Source: Sclerurus mexicanus (lineage: Eukaryota > Chordata > Aves > Passeriformes > Furnariidae). Taken from it: a DNA stretch of 64,000 bases. The notes beneath the pieces were generated by a model. It ran no database searches, had not been told where the DNA came from, and was given only the letters and a program-made list of their open reading frames with translations. The position numbers and the translations under genes are program-made. Of this stretch, positions 1 through 14,278 are shown piece after piece. The stretch spans positions 310,001 to 374,000 of the forward strand of contig VWZF01004021.1 in the NCBI GenBank assembly GCA_013396755.1, written 5' to 3'. How positions within the stretch are numbered: position 1 is the first letter of the stretch; each line of letters opens with the position of its first letter.

Positions 1-2022
1 CTGTGGGTGCTGTTGGGTGCCTCCTGCCCAGTAGTACCCGTGAAGTTCTGAGCTGGCTGTACCTCGTCATGTTCCTCCTCCTGGGGGCACGTCAGAGGGA
101 CTTGGGGACAGCCAGAAGATGGACATGCTGGAGGACAATGGTAGCCATGTGGCTCCACAGTGTGCTCGGGGAACAGCTGCAGTGTGACCACAAGAAAGGC
201 TGGTCCTGGACTACTGGGAATGGCAGGATATGAAAACTTCTGTCTGCTGAATTCTTCTGCTTTCTAGCGAGCACTGAGACGCTTCGCCCTGTCTGCTGCG
301 TACCCACGTTTGTCCTGTCCTGTGTGTCCCAAGGGAAATCCAGGCCTCCAAAGGCAGCGGGCTGAGCGCTTGGTTTGCCCTGTTTGGGGGATTATGGAAG
401 AGGTGGGTCAGGCAGAAGGAAGAGCATCACGTGTGAGCAGTTAATGGGAAATGAATGAGAGTCTCGTTGCGTATATTTAAACTCCCCTCCCCAGGCCCTG
501 GGAAGCCCTACCTAGAAAATGTTCTTGCCAGTTGGACAGTTGGCCGAATGGTTTGTTTACTCGTGTTCGTGAAACTTGACGCCAGAAATTGATAGAAAAA
601 AACTAGGTAGGTTCAGGTGTTCCTGAAAACTGCGTGCAGGTGATAAGCTGTGTGGTCGGTGCAGGCAGCAGGCTGCAGATCAGGGGGGAGCCTGCTCTCC
701 TTCCCAGAAGCTTGTGCTGGTTGAGTGACATTATCTGAGCATCTGAGAAGCTGTTAAAGAAGTCTGCCAGAATTTTCTTGTTCCTACAGGAAAAATAACA
801 GTACTACCCCTTAAGACAGAGTTAAAGAAATGCCTCAAATGTCAGGACAGTGAATTGGCTTACAGTGCTGTGTTTCTATTTAAAAGCAGCCCAAATTCTG
901 ACATAAAACTTAAATAGTCAGACAGAAAAAGGTGGTTGGTTTTTTCAGTACTTAAACATATTTCAGCTGCTGTGAGTTACTGGAAATTACTCTACTTGCT
1001 CAGTAGAAAAGGAAATTGTTCTACTGACAGCAAGGCGGGCTAAGAAGCTGTGAAAATGAGCATGGTGGTTTCTTAACTACATGTATTTTCTAGTTATCCA
1101 GGAGATGCTAATCGTGAACTTCTGACCTATTTTTTTTTCAAAACAATTGTAATGAAAAAGTATAGAATTAAAATAAATCAAGGCAACTTTAACTTGTTTG
1201 AGACTAAAACAGAATTATATCTTTATATAAAGAAATGTATATCAGCCAAAGGTTGGACTTACAAAAATATCACTTTGGTATAAGATCAGTTTAATTTACT
1301 TTAAATTTTAGTACATTTTTTCGTAGTGTCTTACGTGCAGTTATCAACAAATGAATAATTCTGGTTAGCCTGAAAAGGTAGCTATTTTGAAATGTGCCAT
1401 CAGATTTTCTTTTTCAATGGAAGAATGCTCACAGAGCTGCTGAAGAGTTTGTGTTTATGTGTCCTGTCAGACTTTTTCTCACATTGGGGTCAGAAGGTGA
1501 GACACCAGGTGGTAGGTTTTCTGTTTGTTTGGGGTTTCGTTGGTGTTTTCCCCACCTGGATGTGGTATATATTCATTTAAAAACTGATCTTTTCTATCAG
1601 CAACTAGCAGGACAAATCAGCTAAACTACACTCAGCAGGTGACATTAGTCTGTGCCCACACTGGAGGAAAAACCATGCAAGATTGTCCAATTCACGAATG
1701 GCAATTGTTCTTCCCTGTATGGACAGAGAAAACCGAGGAAAAGAAAACGTACAGGGACACCTCCTGCACTGTGACGTAAAGCAGAGGGGAGAGGGGTCCA
1801 GTGGGCTTTGATTTGGGAAGAATAATACAAATGGTGACAGCTGCTAAGTACAAAAAATAAAAGTCAGGCTGGAAATGCTGGGTGTGAAGTGAGTGCAATG
1901 AATATAAAGGGGTGGCATTTTGGAGTTGCCCCGTGTTCAGGAGGTTACAAAGGTGCATGTGCAGGTGTAGCTGGAAGCATTTGGATGGTGCTGCTGTGAT
2001 TTAATACATACATTTTACAGGA

Positions 2023-2114
2023 TTTAATGGTTTAGTGGGCAAGGTGGTATTTGGCCAAAGGTTGGACTTGATGATCTTGGAGGACTTGTCCAACCTTAAT
2101 GACCCTGTGATTCA
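2023..2114 (+). mobile_element. CR1 LINE 3' end fragment
   Basis: The stretch carries the characteristic avian CR1 tail: ggtttagtgg, then ggttggacttgatgatcttg, then the paired tccaaccttaatg and a terminal ctgtgattca. It is 5'-truncated, as most CR1 copies are, and non-coding. Confidence 0.85.
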
Positions 2115-5100
2115 TTTTGCTGGGGATTCCTTGTTCCTCCTCATGTTCTCCCTCATCGTCACTGTCCCTGTTTGCGCTCTGCTTTGGGAGCTGTATTTCC
2201 ACACATGCACACACAAAGAGGAGGAAGAGAATTAAAGCCCAGCTCACTTTCCCTTCCATTTTTCTGTTCTCTTCTTAGTTTGGCCCTCTCTGAGCCCTGC
2301 AGTGCTGCCCCTCCTTTCGGAAGGGTTCCCCTGGGTGCTGCTCCTCCTGCCACACGCAGTAGGGTGCATCCTGTTTGGGGTTACTGCTGTGTCACGTCAA
2401 GTGACATGCACGAGCAGGAGAAGGGGAAAGGGAAACGAAGAGCCAAGGAAGAGATTACTTTGCCAACAGCTCCTTTCAGAGAGAAAAGAAAAAAATCCAA
2501 CACAACAGCCCAGTCCAAAATGTCCTGGTGGCATTGACAGCTATTGCTGTCCAGCATGTGAGCCTTTCTTTCCTGCTGATGCAGTGGAATGAATAGCTTC
2601 ATGTGGTGCTGTGGCTGGTTCACAGCAGGATACCTGCAGCACTCGGCTTCTTTGGGTTCCCTCATCTCAGGGATGCTCATGTGGACAGCCTGACATCAGC
2701 TGGCCAGCTGTGGTGGCTGGGAGTGTCTGCAGTTGCGTTCCATCAAATCCATTACCACTGGCAAAAAGGGGCTTATTGAACATTCGCTGCATACATATAT
2801 GTATAATCTTGATTAAGTACAGCCTCTCCCAGTGCAGCAATGTAGGTTTTATCAAGTAATTCTGTTGATTCTGTGAGGCAGAGCTGGTTTGGACTGTGTG
2901 TTCCAGCCCAATCCCATGATAAGCAAGGTGTGTGTTTGGAGTGAGTTTCTGTGCTGATACCTAGGGAGGGCATGCCGAGCTGAACCTGCAGTTTCTTTAT
3001 CACAAAGCTTTTAGCAGGTGTAAAAGCTCTGTGGACATGTAGGGGCTATGCTCAGCTGATGCTTAGAGCTTCTGTGTATCTGTCCTGTGGGATTCTCAGC
3101 AATACTTGAGCAGTTCAGTTGTTCTGCAGAGGAAAATCCCTCTAGCTGGATAGTTGTGTTGAAAAGCTTGGGCAGTGGCCAGTCCTACACTGTATTTTCC
3201 ATTCCTACCGTTCTTGGAAACCCAAAACTCTGAGCGTGTAGTGAGACTTAGAAAACTGAAGGGGACATTAGAACGCCTGAGGGTGCAGAGTTCCCTCTGT
3301 CAGAGGGCGAAGCACGGCAGAGCAAACCCAGTAGAGGACTTTGTTAAGCTCAGTGTAAAGGTTGAGCAGGTTTCAGCTGATAGCTAAAACCATGCTTATG
3401 CGCTCTTCTGCTGTGGGGAACCAAATTGTTCTGGTGTCACAGTTTTAGTGTGTTTGTAGGTGCCAGGCTGCTCCATTATTCTGTCAGTCTGTGCTTTTTT
3501 GCCAATATTAAATGAAGTTGGATGGCCATGTGGCTTGTTCAAGCATCTGATTTTTATTTGTCCTCATGTCCTTATGAGTTACATAAAAGTGAAGTCAAGC
3601 AATGTCTTTAGTGTCTGCTCTATATAGATCTACCTGAAATAGTTTCAGGTCACCTTTGTATGCTTAATTTGGAAAACAGTTGAGCAGCATCACTCCTGCC
3701 TTGGAGAATTGAGCAGTCTGGGCTCCTCAGAGTAGTCTTGGGGCTCTTCAGTATCTGCACAAATCAAGATCTCATCCCTTCTGCAAATTAAGTATAGAGG
3801 CCTGTTTGACTTGTAGAGCCAGTAAGGGAGGGATGTTCAGTCAGTGGGCTAGAGCCAAGGAAAGTGTTCCCTCCTGAAAAGCAGCTGTAGGATAGATCCA
3901 GTCCACCTAGATATTCATTAGTGTTATTTGGCAGATCTATTAAATCATTCTGAATTGTTTCTGGGTCAGAGCCTGGCAGTAGTATTGCAATGCAGGGAAG
4001 TTGGTGGCTGGTAGTTCTGAGGGTCAATGGAGGGGATGGGTTGGAGGCTCCTGGGCTCAGAGCTGTCATGAACAGAGGTAACCACTTTGTGCAGAAAGGC
4101 TGCAGAGTTGGGCCAAGCATCGCATTGGACATTTGGAGGTGTTGGAGGTGCTTGGGTGGTGTGTGACCAGCACTGTGGTGTCAGACAGTTGTTGATTCAC
4201 GGGGAGGTTCTATCATTAGGACTCGTGGGATGTTGGTGTAAGTGAGCATCACGTACAGATAGGGCAGCCTGGGATTTCATTGCATAGATATTAATTTGTT
4301 CTACTTTGCACGATCATCCTCTGTCTTTAGTTCGCAGTTGTTCCTGTGTAACTGAGAAGGGTTTTGGTGAGCTCTGAGGGGCAGTGAGGCTGAGTCAGCA
4401 CCTTGCTTAAGCAAGTGCTTTAAGTCTGTAAGTAGTTTGATTGCCCTGACGAAGCCGCTCATGTGCTTAGCATTAGGCATGTGTTTTAAATGAGTTGTAA
4501 AATCTACACAAACGAGGAGGGTGAGACTGCAAACACGTGATGTCTAAAATCAAAGGTTTAGGGTAGTATTCTTCAGGAAAAGAAGCTTTTGGCATTCAGT
4601 CCATTTAGTGACACATTGAGTTTAAATGTCACCTTCACTGGAAAATGAGCGTCATCTTTTAATTTTATATGACTGTCTTGATAAATGACCTGGTAACATA
4701 GCGAGCTGAAGTTCACTGTAGTCCTCTACGACCCCAGGCTTTGGACTGAGAGCAGCATTTTGGGATTATCCCTGCGTCAAACCTCGGCTGAACTGAGTAC
4801 ATACAAATAATTGTCCTCCAGCTTTTCCTATTACAAACATACACAGTTTATGAAATTGGTTTACCATGTGCTGAAAATTTCTTTGATATTTTTAAAGCCT
4901 GTTCCTATGGCAACCAGACCCCATAACAGAAAAGCTTTTTGGTGCTAAGAAATTCGGTTAACAACAGGAATAAAGCCATAGCAAAATAGCTTGTATTCTT
5001 TTCTTCCAAAAGCAAGCAAACAAACCCCAGAAGAAAGGCTGGTATCCTGAAGCAGCCTGGACCTGCTAGATTGCCAGATGGAAGGGCACACCCTGCTCAG

Positions 5101-8100
5101 CCTGGCCAGGGAGCTCACCCTTGGACACTCAGCCTGGTCCCAGCTCTGGCAGTGCAGAGCAACCGGGGACTTCACAAGCGTCTTCCTCTGAAATAATTCA
5201 TGGTTTGGTTTTTGTTTTTTTAAATGTGGAAAGGCTGAAGTGATTTGATGATTTGGTTTATGGGCAAGGAAACACGAGTTTTGCTTCTCAGAACTGGATG
5301 TCCCCTTTGTGCTTTGCTAATAGAGAAACTGGCAGAACAGGCATTACATTTTCTTTGACGCTGGGGCTTGCAGCCCTGTTTCCTTGTGTCTCATGACTGA
5401 GTGAATCAACACCTAATTAAACAGTCACATGAGGGACAGAGTAAAATGCTGCTCAGGCACTGATCCCTGTGAGGCTTTGGAGAATAACTACTTACATCTG
5501 CCTTCCGCCTCGGCCAAGGAACCCTGAACAGCTGCAGCTTTGCTTTTTTCTAATTTTTTTTTTCCAAGGGAAAGAATATCACGTAAAGCTCAGCTAAAGC
5601 AATGCTGCCTGTGCAGATAAATGAGACCTGGGGTAGGGGGAAGGAAGTACTCAACAAAATTTTGAGAAATTGGGTTGATTGGAGTTTGTTCTGGGGATGA
5701 CTTAGCTGAAAGCCTGAGGGTGTAGTCCTTGTGAATTTGACGCTCCTGGAAATTGAACTGAAAATGTGAATGCCGGGCAAGGAAGTTGGGAGTGATCTGG
5801 GGGGATTCCTGATATTTTCAGTATCAGTTGCAATTTTTTTGGTTGCAGCTCGTTGTGAAGGTCCAGAACAATTGCTTTCCATCTCCGAGTGGCAAATACT
5901 TGTGTGGAGATTTATTGGGCTTGCAATGATCCCTCGGTCACCAGTGCAGCCACCTTAATCAATTACGGGGCCATGGCCTGCAGCCAAGGAATGCTCCAAG
6001 CCCCACGCTGCCTGTGCCCCATGACTTTCCCCACCAAGGCAGTATTTTTTCCCTTTATAAAACTCACAGAACAAGTATTACAGGATATTTTAATCAGCGA
6101 GAGCAGATGGCTCCCTGCACCCCAACCCGCGGAGGGCTGTGCAGCAGTGCCAGGGTCCGCACCAGGCGCTGTCCTTGCCCCCTGTGCTGGCACCGGGGGT
6201 ACCAAAGGTTTGGGCACGCCAGGAGTGCCATTTCCAGGCTGAAGGTCTCCACCGGGGCTTACCCTGGCTGCCTGCTGCCAGGCCAGGGCGTTTTGGGGTG
6301 AAGGCAGGGTCAGGGCAGCTGGCCTGGCAGGGACCTGCTGCCTCCTGGGCACAGCATTGCCCACCCCAGCACAGCTCACAGGTTTAAAAGCCTGACGTAA
6401 AAAAATGCAGCTGTTCGCATTCTGTTAGCCTTTAAAAATGTTAGATATATCCGTCTGATTTTAAAAAAAGCTTATTTGGATGTGTTTACTTGGTGCAGAA
6501 GTCTCCTGGCGTGTCAGGCGTAGCTGAAGTACCCCAGCAATTTGGTTAGGCACCTTGCAGCTTTTTTTTTTAGTACCTCCTGCAGACACGTACTGAGAAT
6601 CTCAGTTTTCAGTGGTGCAAAAAGAATAAAACTGCCATAGTCCTTACAGTTGTTGGGAAGTGCAGGAAAATAGAAGCCTTAAAGACACTCTAAGCTGAAG
6701 ATAAATACAGGGAATTGAATGTTTGTCCATTAAAAAAATGAAAATCTTAGGAGTCCTCAACCAAAGTAATCTTGTTCCATCAGGAGTCATTCAAGGGTTT
6801 GTTATTATATTTGGGTTGACAGCAATAGTGGAGTTAAAGTGATTCCTCTGAGATGTCTTCATTTCCATGGCAAGAGAGGTCTTGCAGTCAGTCTTGACTC
6901 TAATATATCTTCTTTTCTCTTCATTGTCTCCTCTGTTAATGTTCGTGATCTCCAAAATAAAAAGCATCAATTCACCATTAAGTTCCCAAGCAAATTTTGC
7001 TCTTGATAAATCCGAGCTTGTGAGCTTGATTTTGTTCTGTGGAGTTAGTTTTATGTGTGGATTTAAGGATTGTTGAACCTGTCGTGACATCTCCGGAACT
7101 GTAGAGCACAAAGGGGGGAACACAGACTTCCCCCACAGCCCTCCCCTGCTACACTGCATAATTCTGGGTGATTTTAGAAGATTCTTTATTTCCAACAACT
7201 GTGTGTGCTCATCAAAAGCAGTTTGTGTTGAAACCTTTTTCTCCCCAACTTTTCATTAAGCGCACACAATACTGAACTATTTCCACTTTATTTTTAATAG
7301 CCACAGCAGAAGATTCTGCTCTGCACACCCGAGTGCACACAATAAAATAACTGTTTGGCAGGGCGAAAATGCCCTGTTGTCTTGCAGTACCAGTTGGTAT
7401 TATGGAGGTTTGTTCGGTGTCTTATTTATAGTAGATTGCCATTGGAAATGTGATACAAAACAAACACCAATGTTCCAGTGCCTTAACCATGCATCAGATT
7501 TTTACTTTGATAGTTCTTTATATTTTCAGCATCTTTTATCGTGACTTGAAAAATTACAACAGTGATGGGGACGGTCAATCTGCCGAGATCTCAGCATCCA
7601 CACTATTAAAAGGGAGATAATGTTCCATGTCCTACCCTCCAGGAATGCTCCCGGGCAGATTTGTGGTTATGTTGATGCTCCTTCACAGTGCTGGTGGAGT
7701 CAGTTTGTTCCAGTCATGAGACCTCCTGCTGGTAGTGAGACTCCTGTGAACGGAGAATTTATAACCTTTGCTTCTCTGTTGATATTTTTTTTTGGTATTG
7801 CATACCAGAAGCACTTTTCTTAGTATTTAAAAATCTGGTTTCCTTTAAAGAAAAGGGGGCCCAGGTTTTGAAACTCCTGAGGGCTGCTTGCAGTGATCTT
7901 TTTCATTGTTTTGGCTCTTGCTGACCTTTGGCTGGGCTTATGTTTGTGTGTGCAGGTATTTGTATGTGTTCCAGGTGTATACAGAAGGTTTGTGCTGTAA
8001 TACCCCCACTCTTCCTCTCCGGCAGTGAGGAATTCAGTGGAATTTTTTTTTGGAGGGATACAAAAATGCACAGAAAGCACATTTTTCTACAAGTCTAGCT

Positions 8101-10384
8101 CAGTGGCAATCCTACCAAGGCGAGTACTTCGTAGAGAAATGGTGTCCAAGTATTTCTAGTCAGATTTCAAATAAAATCCTAATTGGTTTTCTGTCTTTTC
8201 GTCTGGTGTGGCTTGCAGCTCCTACCTTCGTGCATTACTGAGCAATAAACATTTCTTGGCTCACTTGCTGGCTCTTTGTTGTGTGTGCTTACAACATGTG
8301 TGAGGGAAGCCTTCCTTCAGGAGGAAGGCTGAAAAAACCCGTTAAGGCAGCAAAGACCAAAAATGAATCATTTCATTACTTTTTAGCCTGTGGTTGGAGC
8401 AAACTCTGTTGTCTGCTTGGTTTAAAATCAGATGATTTATACCCAAAAGGTGCATATGAGCCTTTGCAGGAGTTTTAAATGTTTTCAGCAATGCCTTTGG
8501 ATGAAATGAAGAGAGAGATTCTTTTTGGTGCTGTTTGGCTTTGAGGATTTTTTTGGCTTACGTGTGTTTAAGAAGGTGCCACAAGCCCAGCTGGGCATGG
8601 GGGTCTGCAGAGAGTCTGCTGGGCTGTTGGATGTGGTTGGACACCATCACCCACATCTGTCCCATCTGCAGCTGGGTGGATGAGCATGGATTCTGAAATA
8701 TCTCCCTGCAAGGTGAGGGGCTACAGCAGCAGATTTTGATTGTTCTATTTTTTGAACTTGTTAAGTGTTTCTCTGAAGCAGGATAATATTACCACCTTTG
8801 TTTTTCAAGCTCAAATTCATACACACATAAAAAAGAAAGCCTTCACTCTTTCACAGAGATACACCTAGAAAAGGGGATGGTGCATATCTTGTCTTACAGA
8901 GGCCTGAGTGTTTTCTTGGATATGGGAATGGTGTATGAACAAACACTGAGTATCTGAAGTCCTTCCTCAAGCAATAAATATTCACTGATCTGGCTAAAGC
9001 ACTGTTTACTCTCTGTACAATTTGAGTGTGTCTCTGTTTGCAGAGGAATTCCTTTCAATATTTTTCCTGGTCAGTTGCTGGATGGAGGCTGGGTCCGCTT
9101 TCAAAGCACTTGTCTTTAATGCGCATCAGGTTACCCTGAGGTAAAATGGAAACCTCAGATGTTACTCCTGTAAATAAATGTTTACATAATACGTGGCACT
9201 GAACTTCTCAGCATTGCATCTCTGAGAAAAAAGGTCACTTTTGACATCAGTAACTTTTAGAGAGTGGTGCCTTTGCCACACAGGTAAAGAGAGTTACTGT
9301 GTACAGCACATTCCTTCACTAGATCAGGGAGGTAGGAAAGGTCAGATGTTAACGCCTGTGTGTCCCAAAGCTTGGCATTTTAAGCTTTAAAGACGAGACC
9401 TGGCATGGGTCTCCTGTAAACAGCACATGCCCAGCTTTGCTCACGTGAGTAATTCCATTGAATTCCCTGGCACTAGTGGTCTACGCAAAGCCAAGTCTAT
9501 AATGTATGTGTTTGTGGGGTCAGGGCCTCAACTCTTCATTTCTAAATGAGAAACTTCCTGTAAAGCATTCATGGCAACAAGAGATAATGGTTTTATCTCT
9601 TTAATTTTGCTGCTTTTGTGTCAAAACATTTGCCCAGCACCAAACATAAAAATATTACCTTCCTATAAAACAGCAGCAGAACTGCTGTGGTGTCAATAGA
9701 TCAAGGATTTCTCCCTGAACTCAGTCTAGGAGATGTGTAGCAGAAGGGGGAGCCTGGTGGGCTCCTGTGGAATCCATTCCACAGGGCAAACAGCATCTGG
9801 ACTCCTGGGATTGTTGGGTGTTGAGAACAGAGCCTGTGAACAGTTCATCAGCTCACCCTCTGCTACAGAGGAACCATCCATAGTCCTGAGCTCTGGGTTG
9901 TGGAACAGGAGATCCTGATGATAAATGCACCTTTGCTGCTTTTCTGTTTCAAATATTGGCAAAACTTGTAGGTTTTCAGACACTGAAAAAAAATAGGAGT
10001 TATGATGTTGCAGCCTTCTGCTTTCATGTATTAGTTGAGTTTTGTCCAAGGAATGTGGAATTGTAGCTCGTGTGATTAGGCTGACATATGCCTGTGGCAA
10101 GACTTTGATGGCTTTTGATGTGCATTGCGTTTTTTGATTGCCTAGTTCCTTCATCCCTTTGCTGTCCATCTCTCATTCCTCCCCCACCGTTTAGGGAGAG
10201 AAGTTTGTTAAACAGCAGTTGCTGTAGTGATGCCTGGGCAGCCTCCCCTTCCAGCCCTGGGGCCACTCGGTGTTCTTTGGGGCATTATTTCACCTTCTGC
10301 ATTCCCCCCTCTGTTGCCACCCGATGGTCTCGCGTGTTCCCGGTGCCTCCCGTGTAATATTAATGAGCCCTGGCCGAGCTACAG

Positions 10385-10745
10385 TGCTCCCTTTGTTCGG
10401 GAGCGCCGGGGAGGGGGAGCGGGCAGGGATGGGGATTGGGGATGGGATGGGGAGCAGGACAGGGATAGGGAGCGGGCAGGGATGGGGATTGGGAATGGGA
10501 TGGGGAGCGGGCAGGGTCGGCTGGGGGCACCCCGTCCCCGTGGCCGGGGAGAGCGCTGCCCCGGGCACGGCGGGCACAGGGACCGCACTGACGGGCGGTC
10601 ACATGGTGGAGGGGAGCGCTGAGCGCTGCGAGCGGTGCGGGGCTGAGCGGCCGCGGCTGCCGGGGCTCCATCCCCGCTCCCCGTGCGGGATGCGCGGTCC
10701 CCGCCGGCCCTGCCGCTGGGGTTTAGCGCTTTGCACTGCAGCACC
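10385..10745. promoter_or_regulatory. CpG island inside FNIP1 intron 1
   Basis: By hand count there are about 35 CpG dinucleotides in 10381-10740, against AT-rich flanks on both sides. The 5' third is a G-rich minisatellite; the rest is unique GC-rich sequence including agcggccgcggctgccgggg. No FNIP1 first-exon coding text is present, so this is not the known exon 1. It could be an alternative promoter, an orphan CpG island or an enhancer, which sequence alone cannot decide. It lies about 6.8 kb upstream of exon 2. Confidence 0.6.
10412..10518. repeat. G-rich minisatellite (about two 52-55 bp units)
   Basis: The unit gagcgggcagggatgggg followed by attgggratgggatgggg occurs twice, with a partial third start (gagcgggcaggg). 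Many runs of three to five G give strong G-quadruplex potential on the plus strand. Confidence 0.8.
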
Positions 10746-13700
10746 CGGAGCCTTTTGTTTGAGTTAAATTCAGAGCTCTTGATATGTCACCTGACAGTCT
10801 TGTGGTTTGGGATGAATATGGCTCATTGCTATTATTAACCTGACTTGGCAGCCGGGCACAACAGGAGTTTATAGGGATTTTGGAAAGTGGAACTGCTCAG
10901 GGGACAAAGATGCTTCCCAGGTACGGTCACTGCCCAGTTCTGGAGATTATTTTAATTGTTTTGAAAGCTTATTATTTTTCCTGTGATGAAAATATTTCTT
11001 TTCCGGAGATGTGAGGCTGTTAGACATTTATTCTTTTTTTTTATGGTTCTTATTATAATTTTATGCTAAATGGCATGATTAATTTGTTTGCCTGAATTGA
11101 TTCTATCCGTTGCAATATTGCGAAGGGAAGTGCAGTCTGCTTGAATAATGTAAATCGTTGTGTTCAGTGCTAGTGAGTTTAACTGAGAGGAGCTGTGCCT
11201 TGCTTGTGTGTGGTTTTAATTAAAATAGGTATTTCAAAGGAGCATGGGGCTTGCGTGTGTATGTGCAAATATTTGCATGCATATGTTTGCCTAAATCAGC
11301 TAAAAGCTGAGCAGGTGATTCTTAAAATGACACATGTGAAGTAGTCACAAAAATATTTTATGAAATTACTAATACTGATTGTAAATTCTGAAGCTGTGTG
11401 AATTGCAGTGTTATTCAACATGCTACACATCTTTAACAAAACCTTCCCACCAATTTATTTTCAATATCACACTCAGATTATGATTAATGTGTTCACTAGG
11501 CTGCACCTAACCTGTAAATATTATGTCTTTTTGCCTGGGGAAAGGCCTCTGGCTCACGTATTAGACTTTAGAGTATAAATTAGGTATCTTAATGAGAGTC
11601 AAGTGACTTGGTGGAAGGGAGAAAGAAACGAAAACAAACTGAAGTCAGCTTTACATACAGTTAAAGAATTGGGCATTGCCAAGGAACTTGGGAGGCAGTT
11701 GCAGTCCCTGTCCAAGTTCATTACCCTGACAGTGCAATACCTGGCTGACGTGCTCTGTGCCTGCTGTACAGCCTGTGCTTAGCATAAGCAGCACAAGTGT
11801 CCTGGAGCTCAAGGAGTGCAGCTATTCCAGGTGAGGATTGCTAAGCTGGTAAATGGCTGAGACAGACTTAGGGGTGGCACAGGGAGCCGACCTGCACGGT
11901 GCTGCAGCGCCTGTGCACGGGCCACCCTCCTGCAGGAGAGGAGAAGGGGAGCGATGCGCTTAATTTATGTCACAGAGATCTCGTTTCCATGTGCTAAACA
12001 TGAAACGTGTCCCCTCTGCGAGCGGCCGAGGGGGGCTGTCCCCGAGGTGATCCGCAGCGTGTCTGCCCTTTCCCCCTGCCCAGAACGCGGGTCCTGTGAC
12101 TTCTGCGAGAGCCCGGCCGAGGTCAGGGTGGCCGAGGGCAGTGCCACCCAGGGCTGGGCGAGCTCCCTGGCAGCCCATCCTCGCGGGCTCCTGCCTGGCC
12201 CTGCTTCCCTGGGCAGAATGAGCCAGTGCTCACCACCACCACTCAGCCCCCACGTGACCTCAGCTCTCCTAAAGACAATTACCTTGCAAAATTTTTGCTA
12301 AGCGTGGGCCCCGTGGTTTGTCTGCCTTAGGGATCTTCTTCCTCCTCGCAGCCTTATGGTTGTGTTATGTCACCAGCACTGAAACGGAATCTCTCTCTTA
12401 AAATGCCAGCTTTGCAAACTGGAGATGCCGTCTGGATCATCCTTGTCATGTGAATCCTGAGAAAGTTCTTTTGCGTTGCAGGTGCTACTAAAAAAATAAA
12501 TAACCTGCTCATGCCTCTAAAGAAAGTGGTCTTCGAAGCTGGAAGCTTCATTAATATGCAGCACAGTTCTGTTTTCATTGCTTCCAAATTAGTTGTGCTC
12601 TTTCACAATGGTCGATGCAGCTGTTTTTTTATAATGATGGTCAAATAATAAGCGAATTATTGAAATGCAGTAGGGAGGTATTAAAATATGTAAAATGCAC
12701 TCCCCATGTGTCCTATATACTTGACTTCTGTTGTATCTTCTCAAAGCCAAAAGAAAAAAGAAAATCCAGTAACAGATAATGGAAATCTGCGGAGGAGTTT
12801 GGGCAGGAGAGAGAGATTCCTTGTTGGAAAAGGCATCTCAGTCAGCGGTGAGAGGAATATGATAGGACGGTTGGACTAGGCAAGGACCATTTTCCTTCTG
12901 CACCTGATCACCCTTCCCTCCAGTAAAGCAGCTGCAGGACCCTCAGTACTGCTGGGCTGTATAGGGACAGGTGAGCATGCTTGGATGTGGCTGAACATCC
13001 CCATGGAGCGTGGGGATAATCTGCATCTGGAATGCCAGTGCACTCAGTGGAACAGGCTCATATTTACAACATCAGCTCTTCAAGACAGACACAGCCTCTG
13101 TCAGACTCTGGTGTAGAAGTTGGCTGGGTCTCAGCACCGCTGCAACAATGATAATCCGTGGAGAGTCATCTGCAGGAGCTGGAGATAAGCCCTGGAATCC
13201 CTGTGCCTCTGTTCTGGTGCTCAGCTCCCAGGAGCCTCTGAGGGGAGCACGGGGCAAGGTGGACCCGCCGTCTGCTCTGCCTGGCTGTTCTGTCACCCTC
13301 TAAAAAGGTGCTAACATGAAAACCACGCAGAACAGATAAGCTGGCATAAACTATAAATATCATTTGCGTAGATGCATTTAAAAATAGTTCCAAGTGATTC
13401 ATCACCAGGCAATTTTTATAACTATGGGTAACATGATGTAGGAAAACAATAGTTTGATAGTTTTGACTTACTTTTTCAACGTTTAGTCACGTTCTGGTTT
13501 TGAGCAACTTTACTTTTTAGAAAACTCATGTACAATTCCTACTTGCTTAATATCTTGATCAGCTTGCTTCAGTTGCTTTTCTTTAAGACTTCTGAAGTAT
13601 CTGTGCTTATTAAAAAGTAATTGGATACTATCTAAGCTGTGTTAATATAAAATAGTTTTTAAGTAAAGTGTCAGGCAGGAGGAAAAATAATACTGAGCTA

Positions 13701-14278
13701 AACCTTTAATGTGAGGAAGAAGCGCTGTTTGTGTTGGAAGTGGGAATGAGGAGGAAGGAATGTACTTGCGTTCAATTACAGGGGAATATCCTGTATTTTA
13801 ATTGATAGAGAGGTAGTGAAGGATTCCTGTGTCTGTCGGTTCATCTATTAAAACTTGCACAGAGTGAAATAATACCAATTTACAGTCACTCAGTTCTTGC
13901 TGAGAAATGTCGATGGCAGTAGTAAACTCCAGGAATTGGATACACAGGAAAATCCATCCCTGGGGAGCATCTGGAGTTCTGGATTGCCATGAATCTCTCA
14001 GTACAGGTGTCAGGAAGCATGTAATGTATTCGTAAATATAAGCTACGGGTGATATTCCTAGCGATTGAAGGTAAAAAGGCAGAGAAACAAAAAGGGTAAA
14101 AGAAGTGAAAAGCTGAACAACAAGTAGGGCTTGAGGGTGAACATGCATTAAAACATCATTTTTTAGGCCTTGATTTTGTTACCATTATTTTCCAATAATT
14201 TCATCATTAATCACATGAAAGTTTTCCGTTCTGTTCCAAATAATTCCTTCATTTTGCACTCTGTACTTGCATTAGCAT

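Noticed and set aside
3..307. Overlapping short open frames at the window start
   Set aside because: No match to FNIP1 exon 1 or to another gene; antisense and sense frames are equally open.
6791..7198. 135-codon minus-strand open frame in intron 1
   Set aside because: No similarity to any family I recognise; length is within what chance allows over 64 kb in six frames.
10227..10767. Several 95-165 codon open frames across the intron 1 CpG island
   Set aside because: They arise from the G-rich minisatellite and the stop-poor GC-rich sequence; the translations are repetitive (Gly, Met, Asp, Arg) and lack FNIP1 exon 1 text.
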